The translations under genes were made by a program, and so were the position numbers. Below, in pieces: positions 1-8,363 of a stretch of 58,564 bases of DNA. A model generated the notes under the pieces. That model did no database searches, was not told where the DNA came from, and worked only from the letters and a program-made list of their open reading frames with translations. The DNA comes from Rhodocyclaceae bacterium (GTDB taxonomy: Bacteria; Pseudomonadota; Gammaproteobacteria; Burkholderiales; Rhodocyclaceae), in NCBI GenBank assembly GCA_003963315.1, contig RXJP01000056.1, positions 1 to 58,564 on the forward strand. Reading direction: 5' to 3'. Every line of letters starts with the position of its first letter. Position 1 is the first letter of the stretch.

Positions 1-1
1 G

Positions 2-304
2 CTTCGGGCCTTCAAGGAGGTGGAAGACAACCTGGTCAGTCTGCGCCTGCTGGACCAGCAAAACATCCAGCAGGACACCGCTGTAGGCGCTGCCAATCGG
101 GCCGCTCAATTGGCTCAAATCCAGTACCGGGAAGGAGCCGTGGGTTACCTCACGGTGCTCGACGCGGAACGCAGTGCCCTCCAGCAGCAGCGGGTGGCGG
201 TGCAACTGGAAGGAGAACGGGCCCGCTCGGTGGTGGGCCTGGTACGGGCTATGGGTGGCGGTTGGCAGCAAGGGCAGATGAAGGAGGCTTCCTTCTCTCC
301 TTGA
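2..304 (+). CDS. TolC/NodT-family outer-membrane efflux protein, C-terminal part (partial)
   Basis: The gene is cut by the left window edge, so only about the last 100 codons are seen, read in the frame that begins at base 2. The visible part has the second helical repeat typical of TolC-like outer-membrane factors: AFKEVEDNL, then QYREGAVGYLTVLDAER, then a basic/glutamine-rich helix and a short glycine-rich tail. In the family, three subunits form a trans-periplasmic channel that docks on an adaptor and an inner-membrane pump, and the pump genes usually lie upstream, here outside the window. The GTG at base 20 is only an internal codon. The family call is fairly safe from the VLDAER motif; the substrate cannot be judged. 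Confidence 0.82.
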   Translation, partial: LRAFKEVEDNLVSLRLLDQQNIQQDTAVGAANRAAQLAQIQYREGAVGYLTVLDAERSALQQQRVAVQLEGERARSVVGLVRAMGGGWQQGQMKEASFSP

Positions 305-722
305 TGCCTCCCGCTACGTATTTTTCTTATCGCATCAGGAGGTATCTCCCCTGACGAGGGGGCGCCAGGGAGAACTCATTAGACCCGTTCGGAGGCGATT
401 ATTTAGAGGAAGTCCATCACCCTTATGCATGCCCATCATGCCCATCATGCGCAACGTGGGTGGTCTATCGAGTTTGGCTTGGCACTGTCCGGCCACTTTC
501 AGTTAAACCGTACCCGTTGCCGGCGCATTGATGGCCGTGACCATCGATGCCCTTGGCCCCAGGCTCCACCATTGCTGGATTGGACTCATGGGCACATTCA
601 TCAACAGCATGAGTTTGTGGCTTACGTATGATTGTGCTGCTCGGTCCGGCGATGGCGGCCATGCCGCACTGGAGTGGCACAATGCCGGCCATTCCTCCAT
701 CACTTCCTGATCGGCACACGCC
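305..722. other. Gene-poor stretch, no supported feature
   Basis: This 418-base stretch lies between the efflux protein and the MFS gene. Short open frames exist on both strands but none has a good ribosome binding site or a recognisable protein. A small tandem repeat of the 9-mer GCCCATCAT lies near 429-446. The stretch may hold the MFS promoter, but I see no convincing -35/-10 pair. Confidence 0.5.
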
Positions 723-1904
723 ATGGCCCCTCCCGGTTCTCCTTCCATCGCCATCCCCCGCGGCATCTGGGCCCTGGGCTTCGTCAGCCTGCTCATGGAC
801 GTGTCCTCGGAACTGATCCACAGTCTGCTGCCGGTATTCATGGTCACCGCCCTGGGCATGAGTGCCTTTGCGGTGGGGCTGATCGAAGGGGCGGCGGAAT
901 CCACCGCCCTCATTGTCAAAGTGTTCAGCGGCATGGTCAGCGACTGGCTGGGCCGGCGCAAACTCCTGGCGGTGCTGGGCTACGGCCTGGGGGCCGCTTC
1001 CAAGCCCCTGTTCGCCCTCGCATCCAGCGCCGGCTGGGTGCTCGGCGCACGGCTCATCGACCGGGTGGGCAAGGGTATCCGCGGCGCGCCGCGGGATGCC
1101 CTGGTGGCCGACATCGCGCCGCCCGAGTTGCGCGGCGCCGCCTTCGGCCTGCGCCAATCCCTCGATACCGTGGGTGCCTTCCTCGGCCCCTTGCTGGGGA
1201 TGGGCCTGATGCTGCTCTGGGCCGACGACTTCCACGCCGTGTTCTGGGTGGCCGTCATCCCCGCGGTGCTGTCCGTGGTTTTGCTCTGCGTCGGGGTGAA
1301 GGAGCCTGCCCACCACGAAGGCCACAAGAGCGTCAATCCGCTGAGGAAGGAAAACCTGCGCCGCCTGCCCTCCGCCTATTGGTGGGTGGTGGCGGTCGGC
1401 GCCGTCTTCACCCTGGCGCGGTTCTCCGAGGCTTTCCTCGTCCTGCGGGCGCAGCAGTCGGGCTTGCCCCTGGCCTTCGCGCCCCTGGTGATGATCGCCA
1501 TGAACGTCATCTACGCCCTGGCCGCCTATCCCTGCGGCAAGCTGGCCGACGCCGTGAGCCATCGCAAGCTGTTGGCCTGGGGGCTGGCGCTGTTGATCGG
1601 CGCCGACCTGCTGCTAGCCTACGACAGCCACTGGGGCTGGATATGGGCCGGCGTTAGCCTCTGGGGGCTGCACATGGCCATGACCCAGGGCCTGCTCGCC
1701 ACCATGGTGGCCGACACCGCCCCCGCCGATCTGCGCGGCACCGCCTACGGTTTGTTCAACCTGATGAGCGGCGTGGCGATGCTCTTGGCCAGCGCCCTGG
1801 CCGGCTGGCTGTGGGAGGCTTTCAGCCCCGCGGCGACCTTCTATGCCGGGGCGGCTTTTTGCGTTATTGCCCTGGCCGTGATGCGGGTGCGGGAACCGCG
1901 CTGA
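723..1904 (+). CDS. MFS transporter
   Basis: This is a 393-residue integral membrane protein of the major facilitator superfamily. About twelve hydrophobic segments run through it. The loop between helices 2 and 3 carries the family motif as SDWLGRRKLL near residue 78, and a second basic loop (GKLADAVSHRKLL) at the start of the C-terminal half marks the internal duplication. The conserved DRVGKGIRGAPRDALVAD segment near residue 112 is typical of a subgroup of proteobacterial MFS proteins of unknown substrate. The ATG at 723 precedes a short polar lead and helix 1. It stands alone, with unrelated neighbours on both sides, so the substrate cannot be inferred. Confidence 0.87.
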   Translation: MAPPGSPSIAIPRGIWALGFVSLLMDVSSELIHSLLPVFMVTALGMSAFAVGLIEGAAESTALIVKVFSGMVSDWLGRRKLLAVLGYGLGAASKPLFALASSAGWVLGARLIDRVGKGIRGAPRDALVADIAPPELRGAAFGLRQSLDTVGAFLGPLLGMGLMLLWADDFHAVFWVAVIPAVLSVVLLCVGVKEPAHHEGHKSVNPLRKENLRRLPSAYWWVVAVGAVFTLARFSEAFLVLRAQQSGLPLAFAPLVMIAMNVIYALAAYPCGKLADAVSHRKLLAWGLALLIGADLLLAYDSHWGWIWAGVSLWGLHMAMTQGLLATMVADTAPADLRGTAYGLFNLMSGVAMLLASALAGWLWEAFSPAATFYAGAAFCVIALAVMRVREPR

Positions 1905-2017
1905 GTCCCGTCGTTGACGCCCCTTCCGAGAATTTCCGACAAAGCCGGCGCAGGTCGGGCATCGGCCTATACTCAAACGGCACCGCGCATTCGCCGGTGC
2001 TTCTAAGGAGTACCGCC

Positions 2018-2143
2018 ATGGGCAAAGCCAAGCAAAGCAACAAGGAAGTCAAGAAACAGGCGCTTCTGTCACCCAAGGAAAAGAAAGCGGCAAAGCAGGC
2101 CAAGAAGCACGCCGCCGACACCGTTCCCTTGATCACCCACTGA
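2018..2143 (+). CDS. Small lysine-rich conserved protein (41 aa)
   Basis: A 41-residue, very basic protein. The ATG at 2018 has a clear ribosome binding site (AAGGAG at 2005-2010, spacing 7), which fixes the start; the longer frame beginning upstream is not the gene. The sequence is almost entirely K, A, Q and E in heptad-like spacing (KEKKAAKQAKKHA), then a short hydrophobic tail ending in LITH. Short lysine-rich proteins of this kind are, as far as I recall, annotated as conserved hypotheticals in beta- and gammaproteobacteria; no function is known to me. The composition fits a nucleic-acid-binding or disordered peptide, but that is a guess. It appears monocistronic. Confidence 0.65.
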   Translation: MGKAKQSNKEVKKQALLSPKEKKAAKQAKKHAADTVPLITH

Positions 2144-2385
2144 GTTTCCCATTCCCGCAGCCGTCTTTCCCGACGGTTGCGCAGTATCCCTCTTGATTTT
2201 TTATGAGCAGGAAGACGAGTTTCCTGCTGGGGGGCGGGCCTGTAAGATAGGTACCTCGTTGAGTGGCAGGGTGGAACGCGCCGAATGTACTGGGATTCGA
2301 TATGGGTCGTACCGATGCGTCATGGGGGCCCGGGCGTTTGCTTCCTTGAGTCGGGTCGCCTTTCGCGCGCTGCGACAAGGATTGG

Positions 2386-3894
2386 TTGCTTTCCCTTTTT
2401 TCTCGGGCGGGGCGGTCGGTGTTGACCGGGGACGACCAGCGTACTTCCCGCATCGCCGTGATGGCGGTGGTTTTTTTTCTGGTCTTCGACTTCACCGCCC
2501 TTGCCCTCAATATCTGGCTGTCGAAAAAAATCGAGCGCCAGGCCATCGCCATCAATCTGGCGGGCCGGGAGCGCATGCTTTCCCAACGCATGGTCAAGGC
2601 GCTGTTGCAGCTTCGCAGCAGCCGGCAAGCCAAGGGCGATGTCTCCGCCAGCCTGGGTGAATTGAAGCAGACCTTCGATCTTTTCGATAACACCCTGCAA
2701 GGCTTCGCCAGCGGCCACGAGACCCAGAGCGGCACCAACAATCCCCTGTTTCTTGAGCCGGTGAAAGGCGATGCCGCCAGGAAGATTGTCGGTCGCGCCC
2801 AGGGGCTGTGGGATCCCTACCGCGACAAGGTGGCGACCCTCCTCGCGGGAGGGGCGGCGATGCTCGACCAGACCCTGCCGGTGGCCATCGCCGCCGCGGA
2901 AGAAAGCAATCTGCCGCTGCTGCGGCTGATGAACGAACTCACCACCGAGCTGGAGTTGCAGACCCAGGCGGAGGCCAGCCGGATTCGGGTGTATCAAGGC
3001 TCTGCCTTTGTGCTTGCTCTGGCGAATTTTTTCTGGGCCCTATGGCTCTACCGGCAGCGTCTGCACTTCTTCGGCCGCAATCACGACATGCTGGACGAGA
3101 TCATCAACAAGATCGCTGCCAGCGTGCTGGTGTTGGATGAAGGCGGCGCCATCGTCAAGGCCAACAATACCGCCGAGCGCATGTTCGGCTACCGCGTAGA
3201 CGAACTGACAGGCTTCCTCCTGCGGAATCTGGTGAAAGGGGACAAGCAGAACCAGCGGGGCCTGCGCAAGGATGGCAGCAGTTTCCCTTCCCTCACCGAA
3301 AAGAATGAAGTCACCCTGGATCGGCGCTATCTGTGCATCGTCACCGTGCTGGACATCACCCAGCAACGCATCACCGAGGCCCATCTGTCCAGCCTGGCCT
3401 ACCACGATACCCTGACCCAGTTGCCCAACCGCCTGCTGTTCGATGACCGCCTGCGTCTGGAAGTGGCCCATGCCCAGCGGCGCAACCAGAGGCTGGCGGT
3501 GCTGTTCATCGACCTCGACCGCTTCAAGCCGGTGAACGACACCTATGGCCATGAAGTGGGCGATCTGCTGTTGCGGGCCATCGCCCTCCGCCTCAAGCGG
3601 TGTTTGCGTGAGAGCGATACGGTATCCCGCCGCGGCGGCGACGAGTTCACCGTGATCGTCACCGATGTGTGCGATTACGCCCATTGCGAACGGGTGGCGA
3701 CGTCGGTGTTGGAGGAGTTGTCGACGCCTTTCGTGATCGACGGCCTGGAACTGCATGTGGGGGCCAGCATCGGTGTCAGCATCTTCCCCGACCACGGCGA
3801 GGAAACCCATGTGCTGCTGGGTCGGGCCGATGAATCCATGTACGCCGCCAAGGCCGGCGGGCGCGGCCGCATCTGCATCTACGGCGCGGTTTAG
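2386..3894 (+). CDS. Diguanylate cyclase with PilJ-type sensor and PAS domain
   Basis: A 502-residue membrane-bound c-di-GMP synthase. A first hydrophobic segment (about 25-45) is followed by a periplasmic region with the type IV pili methyl-accepting N-domain signature LAGRERMLSQRMVKALLQL, a second membrane segment near 205-225, a PAS domain (about 240-330) and a GGDEF domain (about 340-500). The active-site motif GGDEF is intact at 417-421 and the inhibitory RxxD site (R408-D411) lies five residues before it, so product inhibition is expected. The chosen start is a TTG at 2386 with AAGG five bases upstream; a later ATG at 2461 would delete part of the first helix. Family knowledge suggests the PilJ-like domain senses a small ligand such as nitrate, but this is not shown here. 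Confidence 0.88.
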   Translation: MLSLFSRAGRSVLTGDDQRTSRIAVMAVVFFLVFDFTALALNIWLSKKIERQAIAINLAGRERMLSQRMVKALLQLRSSRQAKGDVSASLGELKQTFDLFDNTLQGFASGHETQSGTNNPLFLEPVKGDAARKIVGRAQGLWDPYRDKVATLLAGGAAMLDQTLPVAIAAAEESNLPLLRLMNELTTELELQTQAEASRIRVYQGSAFVLALANFFWALWLYRQRLHFFGRNHDMLDEIINKIAASVLVLDEGGAIVKANNTAERMFGYRVDELTGFLLRNLVKGDKQNQRGLRKDGSSFPSLTEKNEVTLDRRYLCIVTVLDITQQRITEAHLSSLAYHDTLTQLPNRLLFDDRLRLEVAHAQRRNQRLAVLFIDLDRFKPVNDTYGHEVGDLLLRAIALRLKRCLRESDTVSRRGGDEFTVIVTDVCDYAHCERVATSVLEELSTPFVIDGLELHVGASIGVSIFPDHGEETHVLLGRADESMYAAKAGGRGRICIYGAV

Positions 3895-3901
3895 GGGCTG
3901 T

Positions 3902-5089
3902 CTACGCGGTCTGGCGGCGGCCTTTTCCGCTCCCCATCCACCACAGGGTGGCGGCCAGGGTCAGCGTCACCAGGGGAATCGCCATCAGGTTCAGGCTGGC
4001 CCACCCGGCCGCGCTGATGGTGGCGCCGGAAGCCAGGGAGGTGACACCCTGGATGGTGAACACGACGAAATCGTTGGCGCCCTGGGCCTTGGCCCGCTCT
4101 TCGGGACGACAGGTTTCCGTGAGCAATGTGGTGCCGCCGACGAAGAGGAAGTTCCAACCGATGCCGAGCAGGGTCAGCGCCCACCAGAAATGCATCAGGC
4201 TGACGCCGGATACGGCGATGCCGATGCAGGTGAACATCAATACCGCTCCGGTGACCAGGATGGGGCCCAGACCGAAACGTTTGATCAGGCTGCCGGTGAC
4301 GAAGGACGGGGCGAACATGCCGATCACGTGCCATTCCAGGATGAAGGCCACCGAGGCGAAGGGGTGGCTGCAAATGTCCATGGCCAGGGGCGTGGCGGTC
4401 ATCAACAGGTTCATCACGCCGTAGCCGCAGGCGGCGGCGAGCAGGGCGGTGAGGTAGGCCGGCTGTTTCATGATCTGTCCCAGGGGACGGCCGGGGGCGT
4501 GCTGGGCTTTGTGCGACAGGGGTGGCACGTGCAGCCGGCTGGCGATGAGCAGGGCCAGCACGCCGATGGCGGCCAGGGCCAGGTAGCTGGCGAGGAAGGC
4601 CGGTTCCAGCAGGCCGCGGGTGTGTTTGGAAATCTCCGGGCCCAGCACGCCGCCCAGGATGCCGCCGGCCAGGGTGAGGGAGATGGCCCGGGGCCGCCAG
4701 GAAAGATCGGCCACATCGGCGGCAGCGAAACGGTATTGTTGGCCGATGGCGCCGTACATGCCGCCCAGTAAGGTACCGGCGCAGAGGAGCCAGAACTGGC
4801 GCGAATAGACGGCGTAGGCGCAGACCAGGGCGCTGCCTATGCCCAGCAGGGCGCCGATCATGAAGCCGCTGCGGCGCCCGTAATGCTTCATGAAGAAGGC
4901 CGCCGGCAGGGTGGTGAGGGCGGTGCCGATGACGGCGAAGGTGACGGGCAGGGTGGCCAATTGCCGGTCTCCCGCCAACACTAGGCCAACCAGCCCGCTG
5001 ACGGCGATCATGGTGACGCCGTTGATCAGCAGCAGGCCCTGGGCGATGGAGAGCAGGGCGACGTGGATGCGTTGTTGGCGGAGGTTCAT
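3902..5089 (-). CDS. MFS transporter
   Basis: A 395-residue protein with about twelve hydrophobic segments, organised as two six-helix halves separated by a polar loop near residues 205-230. The family loop motif is seen as FFMKHYGRRSGFMIG near residue 65. It differs from the other MFS protein in this window and has no substrate signature I recognise. The stop codon is seven bases from the end of the convergent diguanylate cyclase gene, so the two transcripts meet tail to tail with no evident terminator between them. The ATG at 5089 begins directly before helix 1. Confidence 0.86.
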   Translation of the reverse strand: MNLRQQRIHVALLSIAQGLLLINGVTMIAVSGLVGLVLAGDRQLATLPVTFAVIGTALTTLPAAFFMKHYGRRSGFMIGALLGIGSALVCAYAVYSRQFWLLCAGTLLGGMYGAIGQQYRFAAADVADLSWRPRAISLTLAGGILGGVLGPEISKHTRGLLEPAFLASYLALAAIGVLALLIASRLHVPPLSHKAQHAPGRPLGQIMKQPAYLTALLAAACGYGVMNLLMTATPLAMDICSHPFASVAFILEWHVIGMFAPSFVTGSLIKRFGLGPILVTGAVLMFTCIGIAVSGVSLMHFWWALTLLGIGWNFLFVGGTTLLTETCRPEERAKAQGANDFVVFTIQGVTSLASGATISAAGWASLNLMAIPLVTLTLAATLWWMGSGKGRRQTA

Positions 5090-5192
5090 GACGGCGGGCG
5101 GGAACGGAAATGGGCCGGGAAGGATACAAAAGAATTCGCTGATATTCGATTCGGCGTTCAGCCCGGCGGGTTGCCGTATGCCAGGGCGAAGA

Positions 5193-5289
5193 GGAAACCA
5201 CCAAGGGCGCCAAGTTCACCAAGGAGCATCAAGAACTGCAAGGGCATGTAGGAGGGTTTCCTTGGTGCCTCTTGGTGAACTTGGTGACG
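5193..5289. repeat. Inverted cluster of CACCAAG-type repeats
   Basis: Two segments, 5193-5233 and 5255-5289, are near reverse complements: both contain GGAAACC or its complement and the phrase CCAAGTTCACCAAG. The short unit CACCAAG recurs several times. The element lies in the gap between the MFS gene and the ABC permease operon. It may fold as a long imperfect hairpin. It could be a decayed mobile repeat; no coding capacity is seen. Confidence 0.6.
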
Positions 5290-5348
5290 TATTCGTCGCA
5301 GTTCACCCGCCTCCCCCTGTGGCACACGAATCCTGATGAGATCGATGC

Positions 5349-6548
5349 CTATTCCGAACGCAATGCCTCGATGGGGTCCAGTTGCGCCGCGCGGCGGGCG
5401 GGCAGCACGCCTGCCACCAGACCGATAATCACGGCGCTGATTTCCGCGATCACGGCATAGGACCAGGGTGTTTCCACCGGTAGCGCGGGGATCAGGATGT
5501 GGAGCAGTTGGCCGATGCCCCAGCCCAGCAGCAGGCCGGTGAGGCCGCCCAGGGCCGCCAGGGCGGCGGCCTCGCCGAGGAACAGCATCAGGATGCGTTG
5601 TTGCGTGGCGCCCAGGGCTCGCAGCAGGCCGATCTCGGCGGTGCGTTCCGAAACGGCGATGGTGAGGATGGTGAGGATGCCGATGCCGCCCACCAGGAGC
5701 GAGATGCCGCCGATGGCGGCCACGGCGAAGGTGATGGCGCCGAGGATGGTGCCGAAGGTTTCCAACATCTTGGCCTGGGGCGTGATGGTGAAATCCTCGC
5801 GCCCGTGGCGTCCCATCAGGGTGTGGCGGATGCTGGCTTCCACCTCCACCAGGGGCGTCAAGGGGTCGTAACCGACGTGGATTTCCCCCAGGCTTTCCCG
5901 GTTGAACATTTCCAGGGCGCGGCCCACGGGGATGTACACCATGTCGTCCAGGTCCATGCCCAGCACCTGGCCCTTGGCTTCCATGACGCCGACGATGCGA
6001 TAGCGTTCACCGCCCACCCGCAGGTGTTGGCCCAAGGGGCTGGTGTCGGGGAAAAGTTCGTCCGCGGCCTTGGCGCCGAGCACGGCGAAGGCCCGGGCGG
6101 AGCGGGGATCGTCGTCGGGCAGGAAAGCGCCCTGGGCCACGGCCATTTTCACCACGTCGGTCATGGCGTGGCTGACGCCGTAGATCATCACCCGCCGCGT
6201 GCGGCCTTCGAAGGCGATCTCGCCATTGCCCTGCACCGTCGGGTCCACCGCCCGCAGGTGGGGGGCACGGCGCAGGGCCAGGGCGTCGTCGATGGACAAC
6301 GGCCGCACCGTATTGATGGCGCCGATGGGGCCGCCCCGGGTATCGGTGTGGCCCGGCGTGATGCCGATGATGTTGGTGCCGAACTGGGTGAATTCGTCCA
6401 CGATGAAACGTTGCAGGCCCTGGCCGATGCTGGTGAGCAGGATCACCGCGGTGATGCCGATGGCGATGCCCAGGGCGGAAAGGAAGGTGCGCAAGCGGTG
6501 GGACGCCAGGGACTGGAAGGCGAAACGGAGGAAGTCGGCGGTTCTCAT
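5349..6548 (-). CDS. ABC transporter permease, MacB/FtsX type
   Basis: A 399-residue permease of the MacB-like family: an N-terminal helix after MRTADFLRFAFQSL, a large periplasmic MacB_PCD domain (about 45-240), and three C-terminal helices containing the FtsX-fold motif SERTAEIGLLRALGAT. I chose the ATG at 6548 because the longer frame runs back into a palindromic repeat that would be translated as an artefact; the ribosome binding site is weak. This is the last gene of a minus-strand operon with a periplasmic adaptor, an ATPase and a second related permease. Such systems export peptides, macrolides or lipophilic compounds from the periplasm through an outer-membrane factor. Substrate unknown. 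A repeat pair separates it from the upstream permease. Confidence 0.88.
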   Translation of the reverse strand: MRTADFLRFAFQSLASHRLRTFLSALGIAIGITAVILLTSIGQGLQRFIVDEFTQFGTNIIGITPGHTDTRGGPIGAINTVRPLSIDDALALRRAPHLRAVDPTVQGNGEIAFEGRTRRVMIYGVSHAMTDVVKMAVAQGAFLPDDDPRSARAFAVLGAKAADELFPDTSPLGQHLRVGGERYRIVGVMEAKGQVLGMDLDDMVYIPVGRALEMFNRESLGEIHVGYDPLTPLVEVEASIRHTLMGRHGREDFTITPQAKMLETFGTILGAITFAVAAIGGISLLVGGIGILTILTIAVSERTAEIGLLRALGATQQRILMLFLGEAAALAALGGLTGLLLGWGIGQLLHILIPALPVETPWSYAVIAEISAVIIGLVAGVLPARRAAQLDPIEALRSE

Positions 6549-6600
6549 GGTGATGGCGGTTCCGCGAGCGCCGCGAGGCTCGTTGCTCTGGGATCCTGCA

Positions 6601-6692
6601 CTCCCCCCTGACAAGGGGGGCCGGGGGGGTTAGCCCACTGCCCACGACAGGACAAAACCCCAACCCCCCCCGCCCCCCTTATCAGGGGGGAG
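6601..6692. repeat. Palindromic repeat pair (CCCCCCTGACAAGGGGGG family), tails inward
   Basis: Left arm 6601-6633 is a palindromic core followed by an asymmetric tail ending in GGGGTTAG. Right arm 6660-6692 is its near reverse complement. About 26 bases separate the arms. The pair lies between the two permease genes of one operon, so it is probably transcribed, and each core can form a hairpin. Confidence 0.9.
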
Positions 6693-6726
6693 TTCGAGGG
6701 CAGCCAAGTGTCATGACGGGGATGCA

Positions 6727-7938
6727 TCATTTTCGCGACGACAGCGCCAACACCGGGTCGAGGCGGGCGGCTTGCCGGGCCGGCGCGACGGAGAACAGTA
6801 CCGCCGTGACCACCGCGGTGACGGGGGCGGCGATCAAGGCCCACCAGGGCGCGCCGACGGGGATGCTGGGCACCACCTGGGCCACAACGCTTTCCCCCAG
6901 TTTGCCTACCAGCAAGCCCGCAGCGGCGCCGGCCAGGGCTAGCACCACCGCCTCGGTGAAGAACAGCAGGCGGATCTGCCGGCCGGTGGCGCCCAGGGCC
7001 TTGAGCAGGCCGATCTCGCGCTTGCGCTGGGTGACGGAGATCAGCATCACGTTCATGATGAGGATGCCGGCCACGGACAGGCTGATGGCGGCGATGCCGC
7101 CCACGGCCAGGGTCAGCGCGCCGAGGATGCGGTCGAAGGTGGACAGCACGGCGTCCTGGGTGATGACGGTGACGTCCCGTTCGCCTTCGTGGCGCTGGCG
7201 CAGGATTTCCTCGGCATCCTCCTTGGCCTGGATCACCGCGCCGCGGGATTTGGCTTCGATCATGATGCGGAACAGGGATTCGCTGTTGAACAGGGCCTGG
7301 GCCGCGGCCAGGGGGACGGCGACGATTTCGTCGGTATTGAAGCCGAGGGATTCTCCTTGCGGCGCCAACACGCCGATGACGCGGAAGCGCCGGTCGCCGA
7401 TGCGTAGCCATTCGCCCACCGCCTGGCTGCCGGCGAACAGTTCACGCCGCACCTTGGCGCCGATGACACATACCGGCTGGCTGTGATGGGGGTCGCCTTC
7501 GGGCAGGAAGCTGCCCTGGCCCATTTCCATCTGGCGCACGGCGATGAATTCCGCGGTGGTGCCGAGGATGGGGGTTTCCCGGGTGCGGGCGTTCCAGTGC
7601 ACGTCGCCCGCGCCCACGATCAGGGGGGCGATGCGGCGCACGGCGCGGCTGCGGCCGATGGCGAGGGCGTCGTCGATGGTGAGCAGCCGCGGCGTCTTGC
7701 CGATGAGGAAGCCGGGAATGCCGCCGGCGGTTTCCGAACGGCCCGGCAACACGATCACCAGATTGGCGCCGAGGCCGGAGAACTGTTGCAGTACATACCG
7801 CCGCGCCCCTTCGCCGATGGAGGTGACCACCAGCACAGCCGCCACGCCTATGCCCATGGCCAGCAGGATCAGCAGGGTGCGGGCGCGGTTGCCGCGCACC
7901 ACCTGCCAGGCGAAATCGAACAGATCAGCGGCGCGCAT
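6727..7938 (-). CDS. ABC transporter permease, MacB/FtsX type
   Basis: A 403-residue paralogue of the downstream permease. It opens with MRAADLFDFAWQVVRGNRAR, followed by a transmembrane helix with the MGIGVAAVLVVTSIGEGARR segment, a MacB_PCD periplasmic domain, and three C-terminal helices including QRKREIGLLKALGATGRQIR. The ATG at 7938 lies 11 bases after the VOC gene and is preferred over an upstream in-frame start that would overlap that gene. Two different permeases with one ATPase suggest a heterodimeric exporter, which is inference. Together with the adaptor gene it forms a tripartite efflux system; an outer-membrane partner is not in the operon. Confidence 0.89.
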   Translation of the reverse strand: MRAADLFDFAWQVVRGNRARTLLILLAMGIGVAAVLVVTSIGEGARRYVLQQFSGLGANLVIVLPGRSETAGGIPGFLIGKTPRLLTIDDALAIGRSRAVRRIAPLIVGAGDVHWNARTRETPILGTTAEFIAVRQMEMGQGSFLPEGDPHHSQPVCVIGAKVRRELFAGSQAVGEWLRIGDRRFRVIGVLAPQGESLGFNTDEIVAVPLAAAQALFNSESLFRIMIEAKSRGAVIQAKEDAEEILRQRHEGERDVTVITQDAVLSTFDRILGALTLAVGGIAAISLSVAGILIMNVMLISVTQRKREIGLLKALGATGRQIRLLFFTEAVVLALAGAAAGLLVGKLGESVVAQVVPSIPVGAPWWALIAAPVTAVVTAVLFSVAPARQAARLDPVLALSSRK

Positions 7939-7949
7939 GGGGCGAGGCG

Positions 7950-8348
7950 TCAAACATGGGGAAAGGCCGGATTGTGGGCCACTTCCCAGAGGAATCCGTC
8001 CGGGTCGGTGAAGTAACCGGCATAGCCTCCCCAATCCGTAGCCTGACCAGGCTTGGTCACCGTGGCGCCGCCGGCGGCGGCCCGGGCCAGGAGCGCATCC
8101 ACTTCCCTTGGCGAGCGGACGTTATGGGCCAGGGCGAACCCGGGGAAGCCGCTCCCGGCGACGGCTACGTTGGCGTCGGCAGCGAGGTTCTCCCGCGGCC
8201 AGAGCGCCAGCCACAGCCTGCCCAGCTCGAAGAAAACCACGCCAGGAGGGGTCGGCAGGCGCGGCAGGCCGAGGCAGCCCTCATAGAAGGCTGTGGCTCG
8301 GTCCAGGTCGGCGACGCCGAGGGTGATCAGACTGATGCGTGGTTCCAA
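7950..8348 (-). CDS. VOC-family (glyoxalase/bleomycin-resistance fold) protein
   Basis: A 132-residue protein with the vicinal-oxygen-chelate fold. It starts MEPRISLITLGVADLDRATAFYEGCLGL, the usual first beta-alpha unit, and ends with YFTDPDGFLWEVAHNPAF, where the FxDPDGxxWE segment supplies the conserved metal-ligand glutamate of the family. Members include lactoylglutathione lyases, ring-cleaving dioxygenases and antibiotic-binding proteins, and the exact activity cannot be told from sequence. It is embedded between the ATPase and a permease of an export operon, 15 bases after one and 11 before the other, so co-expression is likely. A role in binding or detoxifying the exported compound is possible but only suggested by position. 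Confidence 0.87.
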   Translation of the reverse strand: MEPRISLITLGVADLDRATAFYEGCLGLPRLPTPPGVVFFELGRLWLALWPRENLAADANVAVAGSGFPGFALAHNVRSPREVDALLARAAAGGATVTKPGQATDWGGYAGYFTDPDGFLWEVAHNPAFPHV

Positions 8349-8363
8349 GTGGGCTCCCGCGGG

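Noticed and set aside
528-710. Plus-strand 60-codon frame before the MFS gene
   Set aside because: No ribosome binding site, no recognisable sequence, and competing frames of the same length overlap it.
6549-6614. Longer N-terminus for the first ABC permease
   Set aside because: The extra codons come from the palindromic repeat; family members begin at MRTADFLRFAF.
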